Assembly (NCBI RefSeq): GCF_017744835.1 | Contig: NZ_JAGIAM010000003.1 | Coordinates: forward strand, 558,001-622,000 | Direction: 5' to 3' | DNA length: 64,000 bases | Source: Sphingomonas sp. | GTDB taxonomy: Bacteria > Pseudomonadota > Alphaproteobacteria > Sphingomonadales > Sphingomonadaceae | Part shown: piece by piece, positions 47,520-56,650 of the stretch | How the letters are laid out: the number at the start of each line of letters is the position of its first letter | Numbering within the stretch: position 1 is the first letter of the stretch | Made by a program: the position numbers and the translations under genes | Notes under the pieces: generated by a model | Told to the model about the DNA's origin: nothing | What the model saw: only the letters and a program-made list of their open reading frames with translations | Database searches by the model: none

Positions 47520-47939
47520 ATGGCCGAGAAATCCAAGCCGCCCGCCCTGCTCTCCGGCGGCAATCCGCAGATTCCCAAGGGCTACGGCGATGCGCCGGTG
47601 CAGGCCTATATCGCGGCGATGCCAGGCTGGAAGCGCGACGTCGGGCGCCGCATCGATGCGCTCGTCACCAGCACCGTCCCGGGGGTGCGCAAGGCGGTCA
47701 AGTGGAATTCGCCCTTCTATGGCATGGAGGACGATTGCTGGTTCCTCAACTTCCACTGCTTCGATCGCTATGTGAAACTCGCCTTCTTCCGTGGGGCGCA
47801 GCTCGACCCCGTACCTCCGGTCCAGTCCAAGAACGCGGATACGCGCTATTTCCACGTGCATGAGGGCGACACGATCGACGACGATCGCTTGGCCGACTGG
47901 GTGTGGCAGGCGAGCCGACTGCCCGGCGAGCGAATGTGA
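47520..47939 (+). CDS. DUF1801 family protein (first of two)
   Basis: This 139-residue protein has the DUF1801/YdhG-like fold: AYIAAMPGWKRDVGRRIDALV, GVRKAVKWNSPFYGM, WFLNFHCFDRYVKLAFFRGA. The related iron-chaperone-like frataxin-fold proteins suggest small-molecule or metal binding, but no function is proven. GGAG lies upstream of the ATG. The stop overlaps the GTG of the AraC gene (GTGA), opening a cassette of four tightly packed small genes that ends with another DUF1801 protein. Confidence 0.85.
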   Translation: MAEKSKPPALLSGGNPQIPKGYGDAPVQAYIAAMPGWKRDVGRRIDALVTSTVPGVRKAVKWNSPFYGMEDDCWFLNFHCFDRYVKLAFFRGAQLDPVPPVQSKNADTRYFHVHEGDTIDDDRLADWVWQASRLPGERM

Positions 47940-48436
47940 GCGCGGGTACCGATCCCGCGCTGCTGCGCCGCCTGCTGCGCGCGCGAGACCGGATGGATGC
48001 AGCTTCGCACGAGGAATGGCCCGTGCGCAGGCTCGCGCAGGTGAGTGGTGTCTCCGAGGCGCATTTCGCGCGCTCGTTCAAACAGGCCTTCGGGCTGCCG
48101 CCGCATCGCTACCTCCTCACTCGGCGCATCGAGCGCGCCAAGGCGCTGCTGCGCGACACCGACCTGCCGGTGACCGACATTGCCTTCCAGACCGGCTGGA
48201 ACAGTCTGGGCACCTTCGGCCGCACCTTCCGCGACATCACCGGAGAGAACCCGGGCGAGCTGCGGGCGCGGGAGCAGGCCACCGCGCACGCGCTAGAGCG
48301 GGTGCCGCACTGCTTCGTCGCCGCCGCCTATCGGCCGGACCTCAACATAGCAGTTTCGGAGAAGCGCCGGCGCGAAGGCGCGCCTATCAGCGTGGCGCAA
48401 CCAACGGAGGTCCCATGCGCCAAGGTGTCCAAGTAG
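47936..48436 (+). CDS. AraC-type DNA-binding protein, single domain
   Basis: This 166-residue regulator starts at GTG 47936. The AraC/XylS double helix-turn-helix occupies about residues 10-110: EEWPVRRLAQVSGVSEAHFA in the first, DLPVTDIAFQTGWNSLGTFG in the second, then FRDITGENPGELR. There is no N-terminal ligand-binding domain. The C-terminal 50 residues are unlike AraC and may hold a small extension. It overlaps the VOC gene by 22 bases. A close partner protein (VOC or DUF1801) could supply the sensing function the regulator lacks. Confidence 0.88.
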   Translation: MSAGTDPALLRRLLRARDRMDAASHEEWPVRRLAQVSGVSEAHFARSFKQAFGLPPHRYLLTRRIERAKALLRDTDLPVTDIAFQTGWNSLGTFGRTFRDITGENPGELRAREQATAHALERVPHCFVAAAYRPDLNIAVSEKRRREGAPISVAQPTEVPCAKVSK

Positions 48437-48828
48437 CCGGCCTGTACGTCCACGATCAGGACGAGGCCCTGCATTTCTATGTCGAGAAGCTCGGCTTCCG
48501 CGTCCATACCGACGCCCGCAACGGCGACTATCGCTGGCTGACGGTGCAGCACCCCGAGCAGCCCGACTTCCAGCTCGGCCTGTTCACGCCCCAGGCACCC
48601 CTGGTCGACGCCGGCACTGCACAGATGCTGCGCGAGGCGGTCGCCAAGGGCGCGATGCCGCCGCTCGTGCTGGTGGTCGAGGATTGCCGCGCCGCCTATG
48701 CGGCGATGCATGCGCGCGGCGTGGAATTCACCCAGGAACCGGTCGAGCGCTACGGCAGCATCGACGCCAGCTTCCGCGATCCTTCCGGCAACGGCTGGAA
48801 GATGATCGAGGCGCGGCAGTGGGGCTAG
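48415..48828 (+). CDS. VOC superfamily (glyoxalase-like) protein
   Basis: This 137-residue protein has two beta-alpha-beta-beta-beta VOC modules: VAGLYVHDQDEALHFYVEKL with GFRVHTDAR in the first, and VLVVEDCRAAYAAMHARG with DPSGNGWKMIEA in the second. Possible metal ligands are the Gln/Asp in the first module and the final Glu. The fold serves glyoxalases, dioxygenases and resistance-binding proteins. ACGGAGG lies five bases before the ATG. The 22-base overlap with the AraC gene argues for a joint role. Confidence 0.87.
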   Translation: MRQGVQVAGLYVHDQDEALHFYVEKLGFRVHTDARNGDYRWLTVQHPEQPDFQLGLFTPQAPLVDAGTAQMLREAVAKGAMPPLVLVVEDCRAAYAAMHARGVEFTQEPVERYGSIDASFRDPSGNGWKMIEARQWG

Positions 48829-48880
48829 GACGATGTGCCCGGTACCCAGCTGGCTGGTTTTGAGAGGAAATGCAGCGACC

Positions 48881-49291
48881 ATGACCCCTTCCGAAGAGAT
48901 CGATGCACGGATCGCGGCACGGGATGACTGGCGAGGCGCCACCCTCGCCCGCGTGCGAGCGCTCATCAAGGACGCCGTCCCTGAGGTGACCGAGGACATC
49001 AAGTGGCGCAAGCCGTCCAACGACCTCTCGGGCGTGCCGGTGTGGGAACATGCCGGGCTGATCTGCACCGGCGAGACGTACAAGAACGCAATCAAGCTGA
49101 CCTTCGCCCGCGGCGCTGCGCTGGAGGACCCCGCGGGGCTGTTCAACGCCAGCCTCACCGGCGGCACGCGCCGCGCGATCGACCTGCACGAGGATGCGGC
49201 GCTGGACGAGGCGGCGTTCAAGGCGCTGGTCCGCGCGGCGGCGGCGCTCAACGTGGAGATACGCGCACAGAAGCGTCTCCGCGGCGCCTGA
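48881..49291 (+). CDS. DUF1801 family protein (second of two)
   Basis: This 136-residue paralogue of the protein at 47520 shows the same order of motifs: ARVRALIKDAVPEVTEDIKWRKP..., then YKNAIKLTFARGAAL, and a C-terminal helix LVRAAAALNVEIRAQKRLR. I choose the ATG at 48881, ten bases after GAGAGGAAA. The two copies are diverged (WRKPSND here, WNSPFYG there), so this is not a recent duplication. It closes the DUF1801-AraC-VOC cassette. Confidence 0.83.
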   Translation: MTPSEEIDARIAARDDWRGATLARVRALIKDAVPEVTEDIKWRKPSNDLSGVPVWEHAGLICTGETYKNAIKLTFARGAALEDPAGLFNASLTGGTRRAIDLHEDAALDEAAFKALVRAAAALNVEIRAQKRLRGA

Positions 49292-49367
49292 AACCGGCGA
49301 GGGAGGTTGGCAAAACGCCGCGCTTCGCCCTACAGTCGGCGCACTTCACCGACGCGAAGGGAGCGGA

Positions 49368-49691
49368 ATGCGGTTTCTGAAGGTGCTGATCTGGCTCCTG
49401 CTTGGCGGCCTGGTCGCGGGCTTCGTCATCTACAATGGCGACGAGCGCGTGAGCATCCATCTCTGGGGCGGCCTGATCGCCGACTTCAGCCTGCCGCTGC
49501 TGCTCATCCTGGTGTTCCTCGCCGGGCTGCTGCCGCCGGTGATCGCATATCAGACGTTGCGCTGGCGGATGCGGCAACGTTTCGCGAGCCTCGAGCGCGC
49601 GCTCGCCGATCTGCGCGCCGTCAACCAGCCGCCCGCCGAACCTGCGGTGCTTTCGCCGGAACCCTCGCTGACCGCCGAGCCCCAGCAATGA
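49368..49691 (+). CDS. LapA/DUF1049 domain membrane protein
   Basis: This 107-residue protein has two transmembrane helices (LKVLIWLLLGGLVAGFVIYN and LPLLLILVFLAGLLPPVIAY) joined by a short loop with VSIHLWGG, followed by a basic amphipathic segment and a Pro-rich tail. It matches the LapA (YciS-like) family, which takes part in lipopolysaccharide assembly control in E. coli. AAGGGAG precedes the ATG. The stop overlaps the pyrF ATG (ATGA), an order typical of sphingomonads. Confidence 0.85.
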   Translation: MRFLKVLIWLLLGGLVAGFVIYNGDERVSIHLWGGLIADFSLPLLLILVFLAGLLPPVIAYQTLRWRMRQRFASLERALADLRAVNQPPAEPAVLSPEPSLTAEPQQ

Positions 49692-50362
49692 GCTCGCCGG
49701 TCTATGTAGCGCTCGACACGCCCGACCTGGAGCGTGCCAAGGCACTCGCCCAGCGCGTCCACAACCATGTCGGCGGCATCAAGCTCGGCCTCGAATTCTT
49801 CATGGCGAACGGGCGCCACGGCGTGCGCGAAATGGCCGAGATCGGTCTGCCGATCTTCCTCGATCTCAAGTTCCACGACATCCCCAACACCGTCGCCAAG
49901 GCGATCCAGGCGCTCCGTCCGCTCGAACCTTCGATCCTGACGGTCCACGCCTCGGGCGGCCGCGCGATGCTCGAGGACGCGAAGGCGGCAGCCCCCGCAG
50001 GCACCAAGGTGGTCGCCGTGACGATGCTCACCAGCCTCGACGCCAGCGACCTGAGTTCGATCGGCCTCACACCCGATCCCCACGAGCAGGTCGTCCGCCT
50101 CGCCGAACTGGCCAAGAGCGCGGGTGTCGACGGCATCGTCTGCTCGGGCGAAGAGGTCGCCGCGGCGAAGGCAGCCTGGCACGATGGCTTCTTCGTCGTC
50201 CCCGGCGTGCGTCCCGCCAACGGCACCATTGGCGACCAGAAGCGCGTGGTGACGCCCCGCGCCGCGCTCGACTCCGGCGCCTCGATCCTCGTCATCGGCC
50301 GCCCGATCACGCAGGCTGCAGACCCTGACCAGGCCGCGCGCGAGATCGAGGCGACGATCTAG
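49688..50362 (+). CDS. pyrF: orotidine 5'-phosphate decarboxylase
   Basis: This 224-residue TIM-barrel enzyme makes UMP from OMP. The hallmark charged network Lys-x-x-Asp is in FLDLKFHDIPNTV; YVALDTPD opens the protein and VVPGVRP with VIGRPIT forms the phosphate end. The length matches bacterial PyrF. It lies between lapA (4-base overlap) and a GNAT gene 42 bases downstream. Confidence 0.97.
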   Translation: MSSPVYVALDTPDLERAKALAQRVHNHVGGIKLGLEFFMANGRHGVREMAEIGLPIFLDLKFHDIPNTVAKAIQALRPLEPSILTVHASGGRAMLEDAKAAAPAGTKVVAVTMLTSLDASDLSSIGLTPDPHEQVVRLAELAKSAGVDGIVCSGEEVAAAKAAWHDGFFVVPGVRPANGTIGDQKRVVTPRAALDSGASILVIGRPITQAADPDQAAREIEATI

Positions 50363-50404
50363 CACCCCCTTGCCAAAGCCGCGCGCGAGTCCGAGAGGGC
50401 GCGC

Positions 50405-50914
50405 ATGCTCGCCAGCCTGACCATCCGCGTCGCCACGCACGAAGACCTGCCCGCGCTCCATCCAGTGATCGAGCGCGCCTATCGCGGCGAGTCCGCACGC
50501 GCCGGTTGGACGCACGAAGCCGATCTGGTCGGAGGCAACCGTACCGACATCCCGACGCTGGCCGGGATCGTCGACGATCCCGGGCAACGGCTGCTCGTCG
50601 CGCTGCAGGGCGGTACGATCATCGGCTGCGTGCAGGTGAGCGACAAGGGCGACGGCCTGGCCTATCTAGGCCTGCTCTGCATCGATCCGACCCTGCAGGC
50701 CGGCGGTCATGGCAAGCAGCTCGTAGCGGCAGCCGAGGCCTGCGCGCGCGAGGATTTCGCCGCACGGCGCATGGAGATGACCGTGATCGACGTCCGGCGC
50801 AGGCTGATCGCTTTCTACGAGCGCCGCGGCTACGTCGTCTCGGGCGAGAAGCGCGACTTCCCCATCCCGCTCGACCCGCCCTTGTTCATGGACGTGCTGG
50901 TCAAGGACCTGTGA
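50405..50914 (+). CDS. GNAT family N-acetyltransferase
   Basis: This 169-residue protein has the GNAT fold: an opening strand LTIRVATHEDLPALHPVIERA, the acetyl-CoA loop in LLCIDPTLQAGGHGKQLV (a Q/RxxGxG/A variant), and the last helix RRLIAFYERRGYVVSG. The substrate cannot be predicted. Its stop overlaps the trpF ATG by one base (TGATG), so it is part of the pyrF-trp transcription unit. It interrupts the otherwise metabolic order. Confidence 0.88.
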   Translation: MLASLTIRVATHEDLPALHPVIERAYRGESARAGWTHEADLVGGNRTDIPTLAGIVDDPGQRLLVALQGGTIIGCVQVSDKGDGLAYLGLLCIDPTLQAGGHGKQLVAAAEACAREDFAARRMEMTVIDVRRRLIAFYERRGYVVSGEKRDFPIPLDPPLFMDVLVKDL

Positions 50915-51543
50915 TGCCGGTCACCGCCAAGATCTGCGGCCTTTCGACGCCCGAGACGCTCGACGCGGCGATCGCCGGCGGGGCGAGCCATGTCGGCTTC
51001 GTCTTTTTCCCGCCCAGCCAGCGCCACGTGACCTTCGATCAGGCGCGCGCGCTGGTCGCACGGGTGCCGGCGCATGTCGGCACGGTGGGCGTGTTCGTCG
51101 ATCCCGACGAGGTGCTGCTGAACGCCGCGCTCGCCACCGGCATCCGGACGGTCCAGCTCCACAAGACCGGCGCCGATCGCGCCGGCGCGATCCGCAGCCG
51201 GGTCCCTGTGTGGGCCGCGGTGGCCGTCAAGACCCGCGCCGATATCGACCAGGCGGCTGCCTATCGCGGCGCGGCCGACCGCATCCTCTATGACGCCAAG
51301 ACGCCGGACAGCGCGGCGCTGCCGGGCGGCATGGGCTTGCGCTTCGACTGGAAACTGCTCGAAAACCTCCCCCAGCCGCTCCCCTGGGCGCTGTCCGGCG
51401 GGCTCGACGCCGCCAATGTCCGCGAGGCCGTTGGCGTGACCGGCGCGCGGCTGGTCGATGTCTCCTCCGGAGTCGAGCGCGCCCCGGGCGTCAAGGATGT
51501 TGCCAAGATCGCCGCATTCCTCCAAGCGGTGGCGCAATGTTGA
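50914..51543 (+). CDS. trpF: phosphoribosylanthranilate isomerase TrpF
   Basis: This 209-residue TIM-barrel enzyme of tryptophan synthesis has catalytic Cys in KICGLS, the general acid Asp in ILYDAKTPD, GGVSFDW-equivalent GGMGLRFDW, and LSGGLDAANVREA for phosphate binding. It starts directly at the GNAT stop. trpB follows after 84 bases. trpF, trpB and trpA here lack the rest of the trp genes, as is common in alphaproteobacteria. Confidence 0.96.
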   Translation: MPVTAKICGLSTPETLDAAIAGGASHVGFVFFPPSQRHVTFDQARALVARVPAHVGTVGVFVDPDEVLLNAALATGIRTVQLHKTGADRAGAIRSRVPVWAAVAVKTRADIDQAAAYRGAADRILYDAKTPDSAALPGGMGLRFDWKLLENLPQPLPWALSGGLDAANVREAVGVTGARLVDVSSGVERAPGVKDVAKIAAFLQAVAQC

Positions 51544-51627
51544 GGCCCTGCCCTGTCCGCATCGGATTTCGATGGCGCTGATCGCTAGCCCCGGAGCCAG
51601 CGACGCACTCGAACCCCTGAGAGAGAC

Positions 51628-52868
<1,241 letters not shown>

Positions 52869-52872
<4 letters not shown>

Positions 52873-53066
52873 GCCGCTCGATCGCCCGCATCGCTTTTTT
52901 CCTCTTATTGGCCGCCGGCAGCATTGTGCTTTCCGTTCTGGCCAAGCCCTGGCTTTACGGTTTGCATGGTGGCGTGGCTGGCGGGTTCGGTGCGCTGACA
53001 GTGATGTACGGTTCTAAATGGTTCAACCGCCTCTGGCCGAAGCCGATGAAGGGGTGGGCGGAATGA
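52869..53066 (+). CDS. 65-residue membrane protein between trpB and trpA
   Basis: This short ORF starts at GTG 52869 inside the trpB stop and ends with a 4-base overlap into trpA (53063), so all three are translationally coupled. The product has a transmembrane helix ([21 protein letters not shown]), a short loop [10 protein letters not shown] and a second weaker hydrophobic segment ([13 protein letters not shown]), ending with a basic patch [16 protein letters not shown]. It is too small for an enzyme. Retention of tight overlaps on both sides and its good hydrophobic pattern argue that it is real. I do not know a function. Confidence 0.75.
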
Positions 53067-53848
53067 CCCGTCTGGCCGACGCATTTTCAAAGCGGCCCGC
53101 GCTGATCACCTTCATCACCGCGGGTGACGGGGACACCGCTGCGATTCTCGACGCGCTGGTTGCGGGCGGCGCTGACGTCATCGAACTCGGCATGCCGTTC
53201 ACCGATCCGATGGCCGACGGCCCTGCGATCCAGGCAGCGAACCTGCGCAGCCTCGGCGCGGGCACGCGCACTGCCGACGTTCTCGCGATCGCAGCCGCCT
53301 TCCGCGAGCGTCACCCTCAGGTGCCGCTGGTACTGATGGGCTATGCCAACACGATGACGCGGCCCACGCCTGCCGACTTCGCAGCGCGCGCTGCCGAGGC
53401 CGGCGCGGACGGCGTCATCATCGTCGACATCCCGCCCGAGGAAGCGAACGAAGTCGCGCCCTTCAAGGCGAGCGGCATCGACGTGATCCGCCTCGCCACC
53501 CCCACCACCGATGCCGCGCGTCTGCCCGCGGTGCTCGAGGGCGCGAGCGGGTTCCTCTATTATGTCTCGGTCGCCGGCATCACCGGTCTCCAGCAGGCCG
53601 CCCAGGCCTCGATCGAGGATGCCGTCGCGCGGCTCAAGGCCGCGACCGACCTGCCCGTCGCGGTCGGCTTCGGCGTCCGCACGCCCGAGCAGGCCGCGGC
53701 GATCGGCCGTGTCGCCGACGGCGTGGTGGTCGGATCGGCGATCGTCGATCTGGTGGGCAGGCATGGCGCCGATGCGCCGGCGCACGTCCGCGCCTATATT
53801 CAATCCCTATCCGCAGCGCTGGCCGCTGCCCGCAAGGAAGTCGCATGA
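53063..53848 (+). CDS. trpA: tryptophan synthase alpha subunit
   Basis: This 261-residue TIM-barrel subunit cleaves indole-3-glycerol phosphate. The catalytic Glu is in VIELGMPFTDPMADGPAI and the catalytic Asp in GVIIVDIPPEEA; YYVSVAGITG and GFGVRTPEQ complete the phosphate site. It overlaps the small membrane-protein gene and accD by four bases each. Confidence 0.97.
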   Translation: MTRLADAFSKRPALITFITAGDGDTAAILDALVAGGADVIELGMPFTDPMADGPAIQAANLRSLGAGTRTADVLAIAAAFRERHPQVPLVLMGYANTMTRPTPADFAARAAEAGADGVIIVDIPPEEANEVAPFKASGIDVIRLATPTTDAARLPAVLEGASGFLYYVSVAGITGLQQAAQASIEDAVARLKAATDLPVAVGFGVRTPEQAAAIGRVADGVVVGSAIVDLVGRHGADAPAHVRAYIQSLSAALAAARKEVA

Positions 53849-54705
53849 GCTGGATCAGCCGCGTCCGCAACGCGCTCGCCTATGTCACCACCAAGTCGAG
53901 CGAGACGCCCGACAATCTCTGGCACAAGTGCAAGGGATGCGGGACGATGGTCTTCACCAAGGAGCTGGAGGAGAACCTCCACGTCTGCCCGCATTGCGAC
54001 CATCATGAGCGCATCGGCCCCAAGCTGCGTTTCGAGCATCTGTTCGATGAGGGCAGTTACACCGAGCTGCCGAGCCCGCGCGTGGTCGACGATCCGCTCA
54101 AGTTTCGCGACCAGAAGCCCTATCCGGCGCGTCTCAAGGCCGCGCGCGCGTCGACTGGCGAGCCCGATGCCTTCCTCAACGCCCAGGGCAAGATCCTCGG
54201 CCGCACTGCGGTGATCGGCGTGCAGGACTTCGCCTTTATGGGCGGGTCGATGGGCCAGGCGGTGGGTGAGGCATTCATCGCCGGCGTGGAAGCGGCGATC
54301 GCTGTACGAGCGCCCTATATCGTCTTCACCGCATCGGGCGGCGCGCGCATGCAGGAGGGCATCCTCAGCCTGATGCAGATGCCGCGCACCACCGTGGCGA
54401 TCGAGATGCTCCACGATGCGGGGCTGCCGTACATCGTCGTGCTCACCGACCCCACCTCCGGCGGCGTGATGGCGGCCTATGCGATGCTCGGCGACGTCCA
54501 GATCGCCGAGCCGCGCGCGACGCTCGCCTTCACCGGCCGCCGCGTGATCGAGAACACGATCCGCGAGAAGCTGCCCGACGATTTCCAGACCAGCGAATAT
54601 TATCGCGAGCACGGGCTGGTCGACATGGTCACCCACCGCAAGGAGCTGCGCGAGACGCTCGGCCAGCTGATCGGCCTGCTCTGCGAGGGAAAGAAGGCGG
54701 CGTGA
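53845..54705 (+). CDS. accD: acetyl-CoA carboxylase carboxyltransferase beta subunit
   Basis: This 286-residue subunit has the N-terminal zinc ribbon (WHKCKGCGTMVF with C-x2-C, then VCPHCDHHE) and the crotonase-type carboxyltransferase domain (GGSMGQAVGEAF, ASGGARMQEGILSLMQM, DPTSGGVMAAYAMLGD, AFTGRRVIENTIRE). With AccA it transfers CO2 from biotin to acetyl-CoA for fatty acid synthesis. It is coupled to trpA. The downstream folC gene is separated by a large inverted repeat. Confidence 0.97.
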   Translation: MSWISRVRNALAYVTTKSSETPDNLWHKCKGCGTMVFTKELEENLHVCPHCDHHERIGPKLRFEHLFDEGSYTELPSPRVVDDPLKFRDQKPYPARLKAARASTGEPDAFLNAQGKILGRTAVIGVQDFAFMGGSMGQAVGEAFIAGVEAAIAVRAPYIVFTASGGARMQEGILSLMQMPRTTVAIEMLHDAGLPYIVVLTDPTSGGVMAAYAMLGDVQIAEPRATLAFTGRRVIENTIREKLPDDFQTSEYYREHGLVDMVTHRKELRETLGQLIGLLCEGKKAA

Positions 54706-54716
54706 GCACGAACGTA

Positions 54717-54819
54717 AGCCCCTCCCCTTCAGGGGAGGGGTTTGGGGTGGGGCATGTCCACAAGCGCCTCGCCCAGCCGCACTGCCCCACCCCAACCCCT
54801 CCCCTGAAGGGGAGGGGCT
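54717..54819. repeat. large inverted repeat (REP-like) between accD and folC
   Basis: A 38-base arm (54717-54754) and a 37-base arm (54783-54819) are complementary with one base missing from the second, around a 28-base loop. Each arm also contains its own palindrome (CCCCTCCCC-TTCA-GGGGAGGGG). The nested structure resembles extragenic palindromic elements. It ends seven bases before the folC ATG and its GGAGGGG could serve as ribosome binding site, as in the purN leader hairpin. Confidence 0.85.
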
Positions 54820-54825
54820 GAGAGC

Positions 54826-56142
54826 ATGGCCGACTCCGCCACCTCCTCGGACCCCGCCGTCCAGCGCCAGCTCGATCGCCTCGCCGCGCTCTCGCCCGGC
54901 GCTGACATCCTCGGTCTCGAGCGGATCACGCAGCTGCTCGATCGCGTCGGCAATCCGCATCTTCGCCTGCCACCGGTGCTCCATGTCGCCGGCACCAACG
55001 GCAAGGGCTCGACCTGCGCCTTCCTGCGCGCCGCGCTCGAAGCGGCGGGCCTGAGCACGCACGTCTATTCGAGCCCGCACCTCGTCCGCTTCAACGAACG
55101 CATCCGCCTCGCCGGCAGGTTGGTCGAGGACGCGCAACTCGCCTTGCTGCTCGAGGAAGTCCTCGACGCCGGGGGCGACATCGGCGCGAGCTTCTTCGAA
55201 GTGACCACCGCCGCCGCCTTCCTCGGCTTCGCGCGCACGCCCGCCGACGCCTGCGTGATCGAAGTCGGCCTTGGCGGCCGGCTCGACGCGACCAACGTCC
55301 TCGCCGCACCCGCGGCCTGCGCGATCGCCCAGCTCGGCATCGACCACCAGGCATTCCTCGGCGACACGCTCGCCCAGATCGCTGCCGAGAAGGCCGGGAT
55401 CGCCAAGCCCGGCGTGCCGCTGGTGACCATGGCCTATCCGCCGGAGATCGCCGACGTCGTCGAGCGTTTCGCCGAGACCGTCGCCGCGCCCGTCTTCGCC
55501 ACTGACCGGGCTTGGTGGTTCGAGGTACGCGACGGCGCGCTCCATTATACCGATGGCGCAGGCTCGCTGACGACGCCGCTCCCCGCGCTGGCCGGCGCCC
55601 ACCAGCCCGCCAATCTCGCGCTTGCCATCGCCGTGCTGCGCCACCAGCGCGCGCTCGACATCCCTGACAGCGCCTATTCCGCCGCCGCGAAGAATGCGCG
55701 CTGGCCCGCGCGAATGCAGCAGCTCGATCCCGGCCCGCTCACGCGCCTGCTGCCCCAGGGCAGCGAAGTCTGGCTCGACGGCGGGCACAACGCCAATGCC
55801 GCCGACGCCGTCGCCACCGCAATCGAGAGCGCCGCGGGCGGCAGGCCGCTCCACATCGTGCTCGGCATGCTCGACAACAAGGATGCCGGCGCGATGGTCG
55901 AGCGCCTCGCGCCGCTCGCGCGCAGCGTCACCGGCGTCCCCGTGCCCGGCCACAGCTTCCATTCGCCCGAGCGGATCGCCGCGCTCGCAGGCGCAATCGG
56001 CCGCGAAGCCGGCGATGTACCCCAGGCGCTGGCGGCCATCGCCACCGCAGCGGACCCTGCCGAACCCCCGGTGGTGCTGATCTGCGGCTCGCTCTATCTT
56101 GCCGGCACGGTGCTCGAAGCGAACGGCCAACTGCCCGACTGA
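54826..56142 (+). CDS. folC: bifunctional dihydrofolate/folylpolyglutamate synthase
   Basis: This 438-residue Mur-ligase-like enzyme adds Glu to dihydropteroate and then to folates. Its ATP loop is LHVAGTNGKGSTCAFL; further motifs are SSPHLVRFNERIRL, EVGLGGRLDATNVL, GIDHQAFLGDTLAQIAAEKAGI and WLDGGHNANAADA. The C-terminal domain is complete (VLGMLDNKDAGAMV). It is downstream of accD after the inverted repeat. The arrangement trpA-accD-folC is typical for alphaproteobacteria. Confidence 0.96.
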   Translation: MADSATSSDPAVQRQLDRLAALSPGADILGLERITQLLDRVGNPHLRLPPVLHVAGTNGKGSTCAFLRAALEAAGLSTHVYSSPHLVRFNERIRLAGRLVEDAQLALLLEEVLDAGGDIGASFFEVTTAAAFLGFARTPADACVIEVGLGGRLDATNVLAAPAACAIAQLGIDHQAFLGDTLAQIAAEKAGIAKPGVPLVTMAYPPEIADVVERFAETVAAPVFATDRAWWFEVRDGALHYTDGAGSLTTPLPALAGAHQPANLALAIAVLRHQRALDIPDSAYSAAAKNARWPARMQQLDPGPLTRLLPQGSEVWLDGGHNANAADAVATAIESAAGGRPLHIVLGMLDNKDAGAMVERLAPLARSVTGVPVPGHSFHSPERIAALAGAIGREAGDVPQALAAIATAADPAEPPVVLICGSLYLAGTVLEANGQLPD

Positions 56143-56159
56143 GGCGGCGCACGCGCATT

Positions 56160-56178
56160 ATTGCGATTGACTCGCAAT
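56160..56178. promoter_or_regulatory. 19-bp Fur-like palindrome upstream of the Cys-Cys protein gene
   Basis: ATTGCGA (56160-56166) and TCGCAAT (56172-56178) are perfect complements around five bases, 19 bp in total, the length of a Fur box. TTGCGA-N5-TCGCAA resembles the GC-shifted iron boxes before iron-uptake genes of sphingomonads and other high-GC bacteria. It ends 46 bases before the ATG at 56225. Identity of the binding protein is inferred. Confidence 0.5.
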
Positions 56179-56224
56179 AGCGAACCAGCAAGACTTCTCC
56201 CGTCACCAGTTGCGGGAGTCGCCC

Positions 56225-56650
56225 ATGTCCCACGCCCAGAGCCTTGCCGCCGCCCTCCCCGCGCTCCAGCCTCAGGATGCCGGTGCGCGGCTGCTGCTCT
56301 TCGCCATCCGCCAGATGGGCGCGCACGGGCTGCACGACGCCTGCGCCGCGCACGCCTTCGTCACGGCATTCGGTCGTGGCTTCCAGCGCCCGCTGGTGCT
56401 GCTGCGTGCGCTGATGGCGGAGATGTCCGCCGCCTCCGCCGGTCCGATCCAGATCGCGCCCTGGTGCTGCCCGCGCATGACCGGGGCCGAGGCGACGCTG
56501 CTTGAAGTGATCGGCCGTGCGCGGACCAACCAGATCGCTGCCGCGGTGCTGCTCGCCGACCTGTTGGGTGTGCGCGACGCGACGAGCATCGCGGTAACCG
56601 CCGAGGCGCTGTCCCTCGCCTTCGCCGACCTCGGGCTGCCGCTCGACTAG
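56225..56650 (+). CDS. 141-residue Cys-containing protein, DUF6628-like
   Basis: This small protein is predicted to be cytosolic and mostly helical: ARLLLFAIRQMGAHGLHDACAAHAF, RPLVLLRALMAEMS, then a conserved-looking APWCCPRMTGAE segment with adjacent cysteines 81 and 82 (Cys40 is a third), and a C-terminal helical half. It resembles proteins annotated as DUF6628 in sphingomonads, which have no known function. The CCPRM cluster could bind metal. The ATG at 56225 follows GGGAG that lies in a small hairpin (56197-56218), and a Fur-like palindrome lies upstream. The stop shares CTAG with the convergent DUF2939 gene. Confidence 0.72.
   Translation: MSHAQSLAAALPALQPQDAGARLLLFAIRQMGAHGLHDACAAHAFVTAFGRGFQRPLVLLRALMAEMSAASAGPIQIAPWCCPRMTGAEATLLEVIGRARTNQIAAAVLLADLLGVRDATSIAVTAEALSLAFADLGLPLD

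Noticed and set aside
45158..47578. An 806-codon open frame antisense to the patatin gene
   Set aside because: Composition and lack of any recognisable motif mark it as a mirror of the sense codon usage; no ribosome binding site was found.
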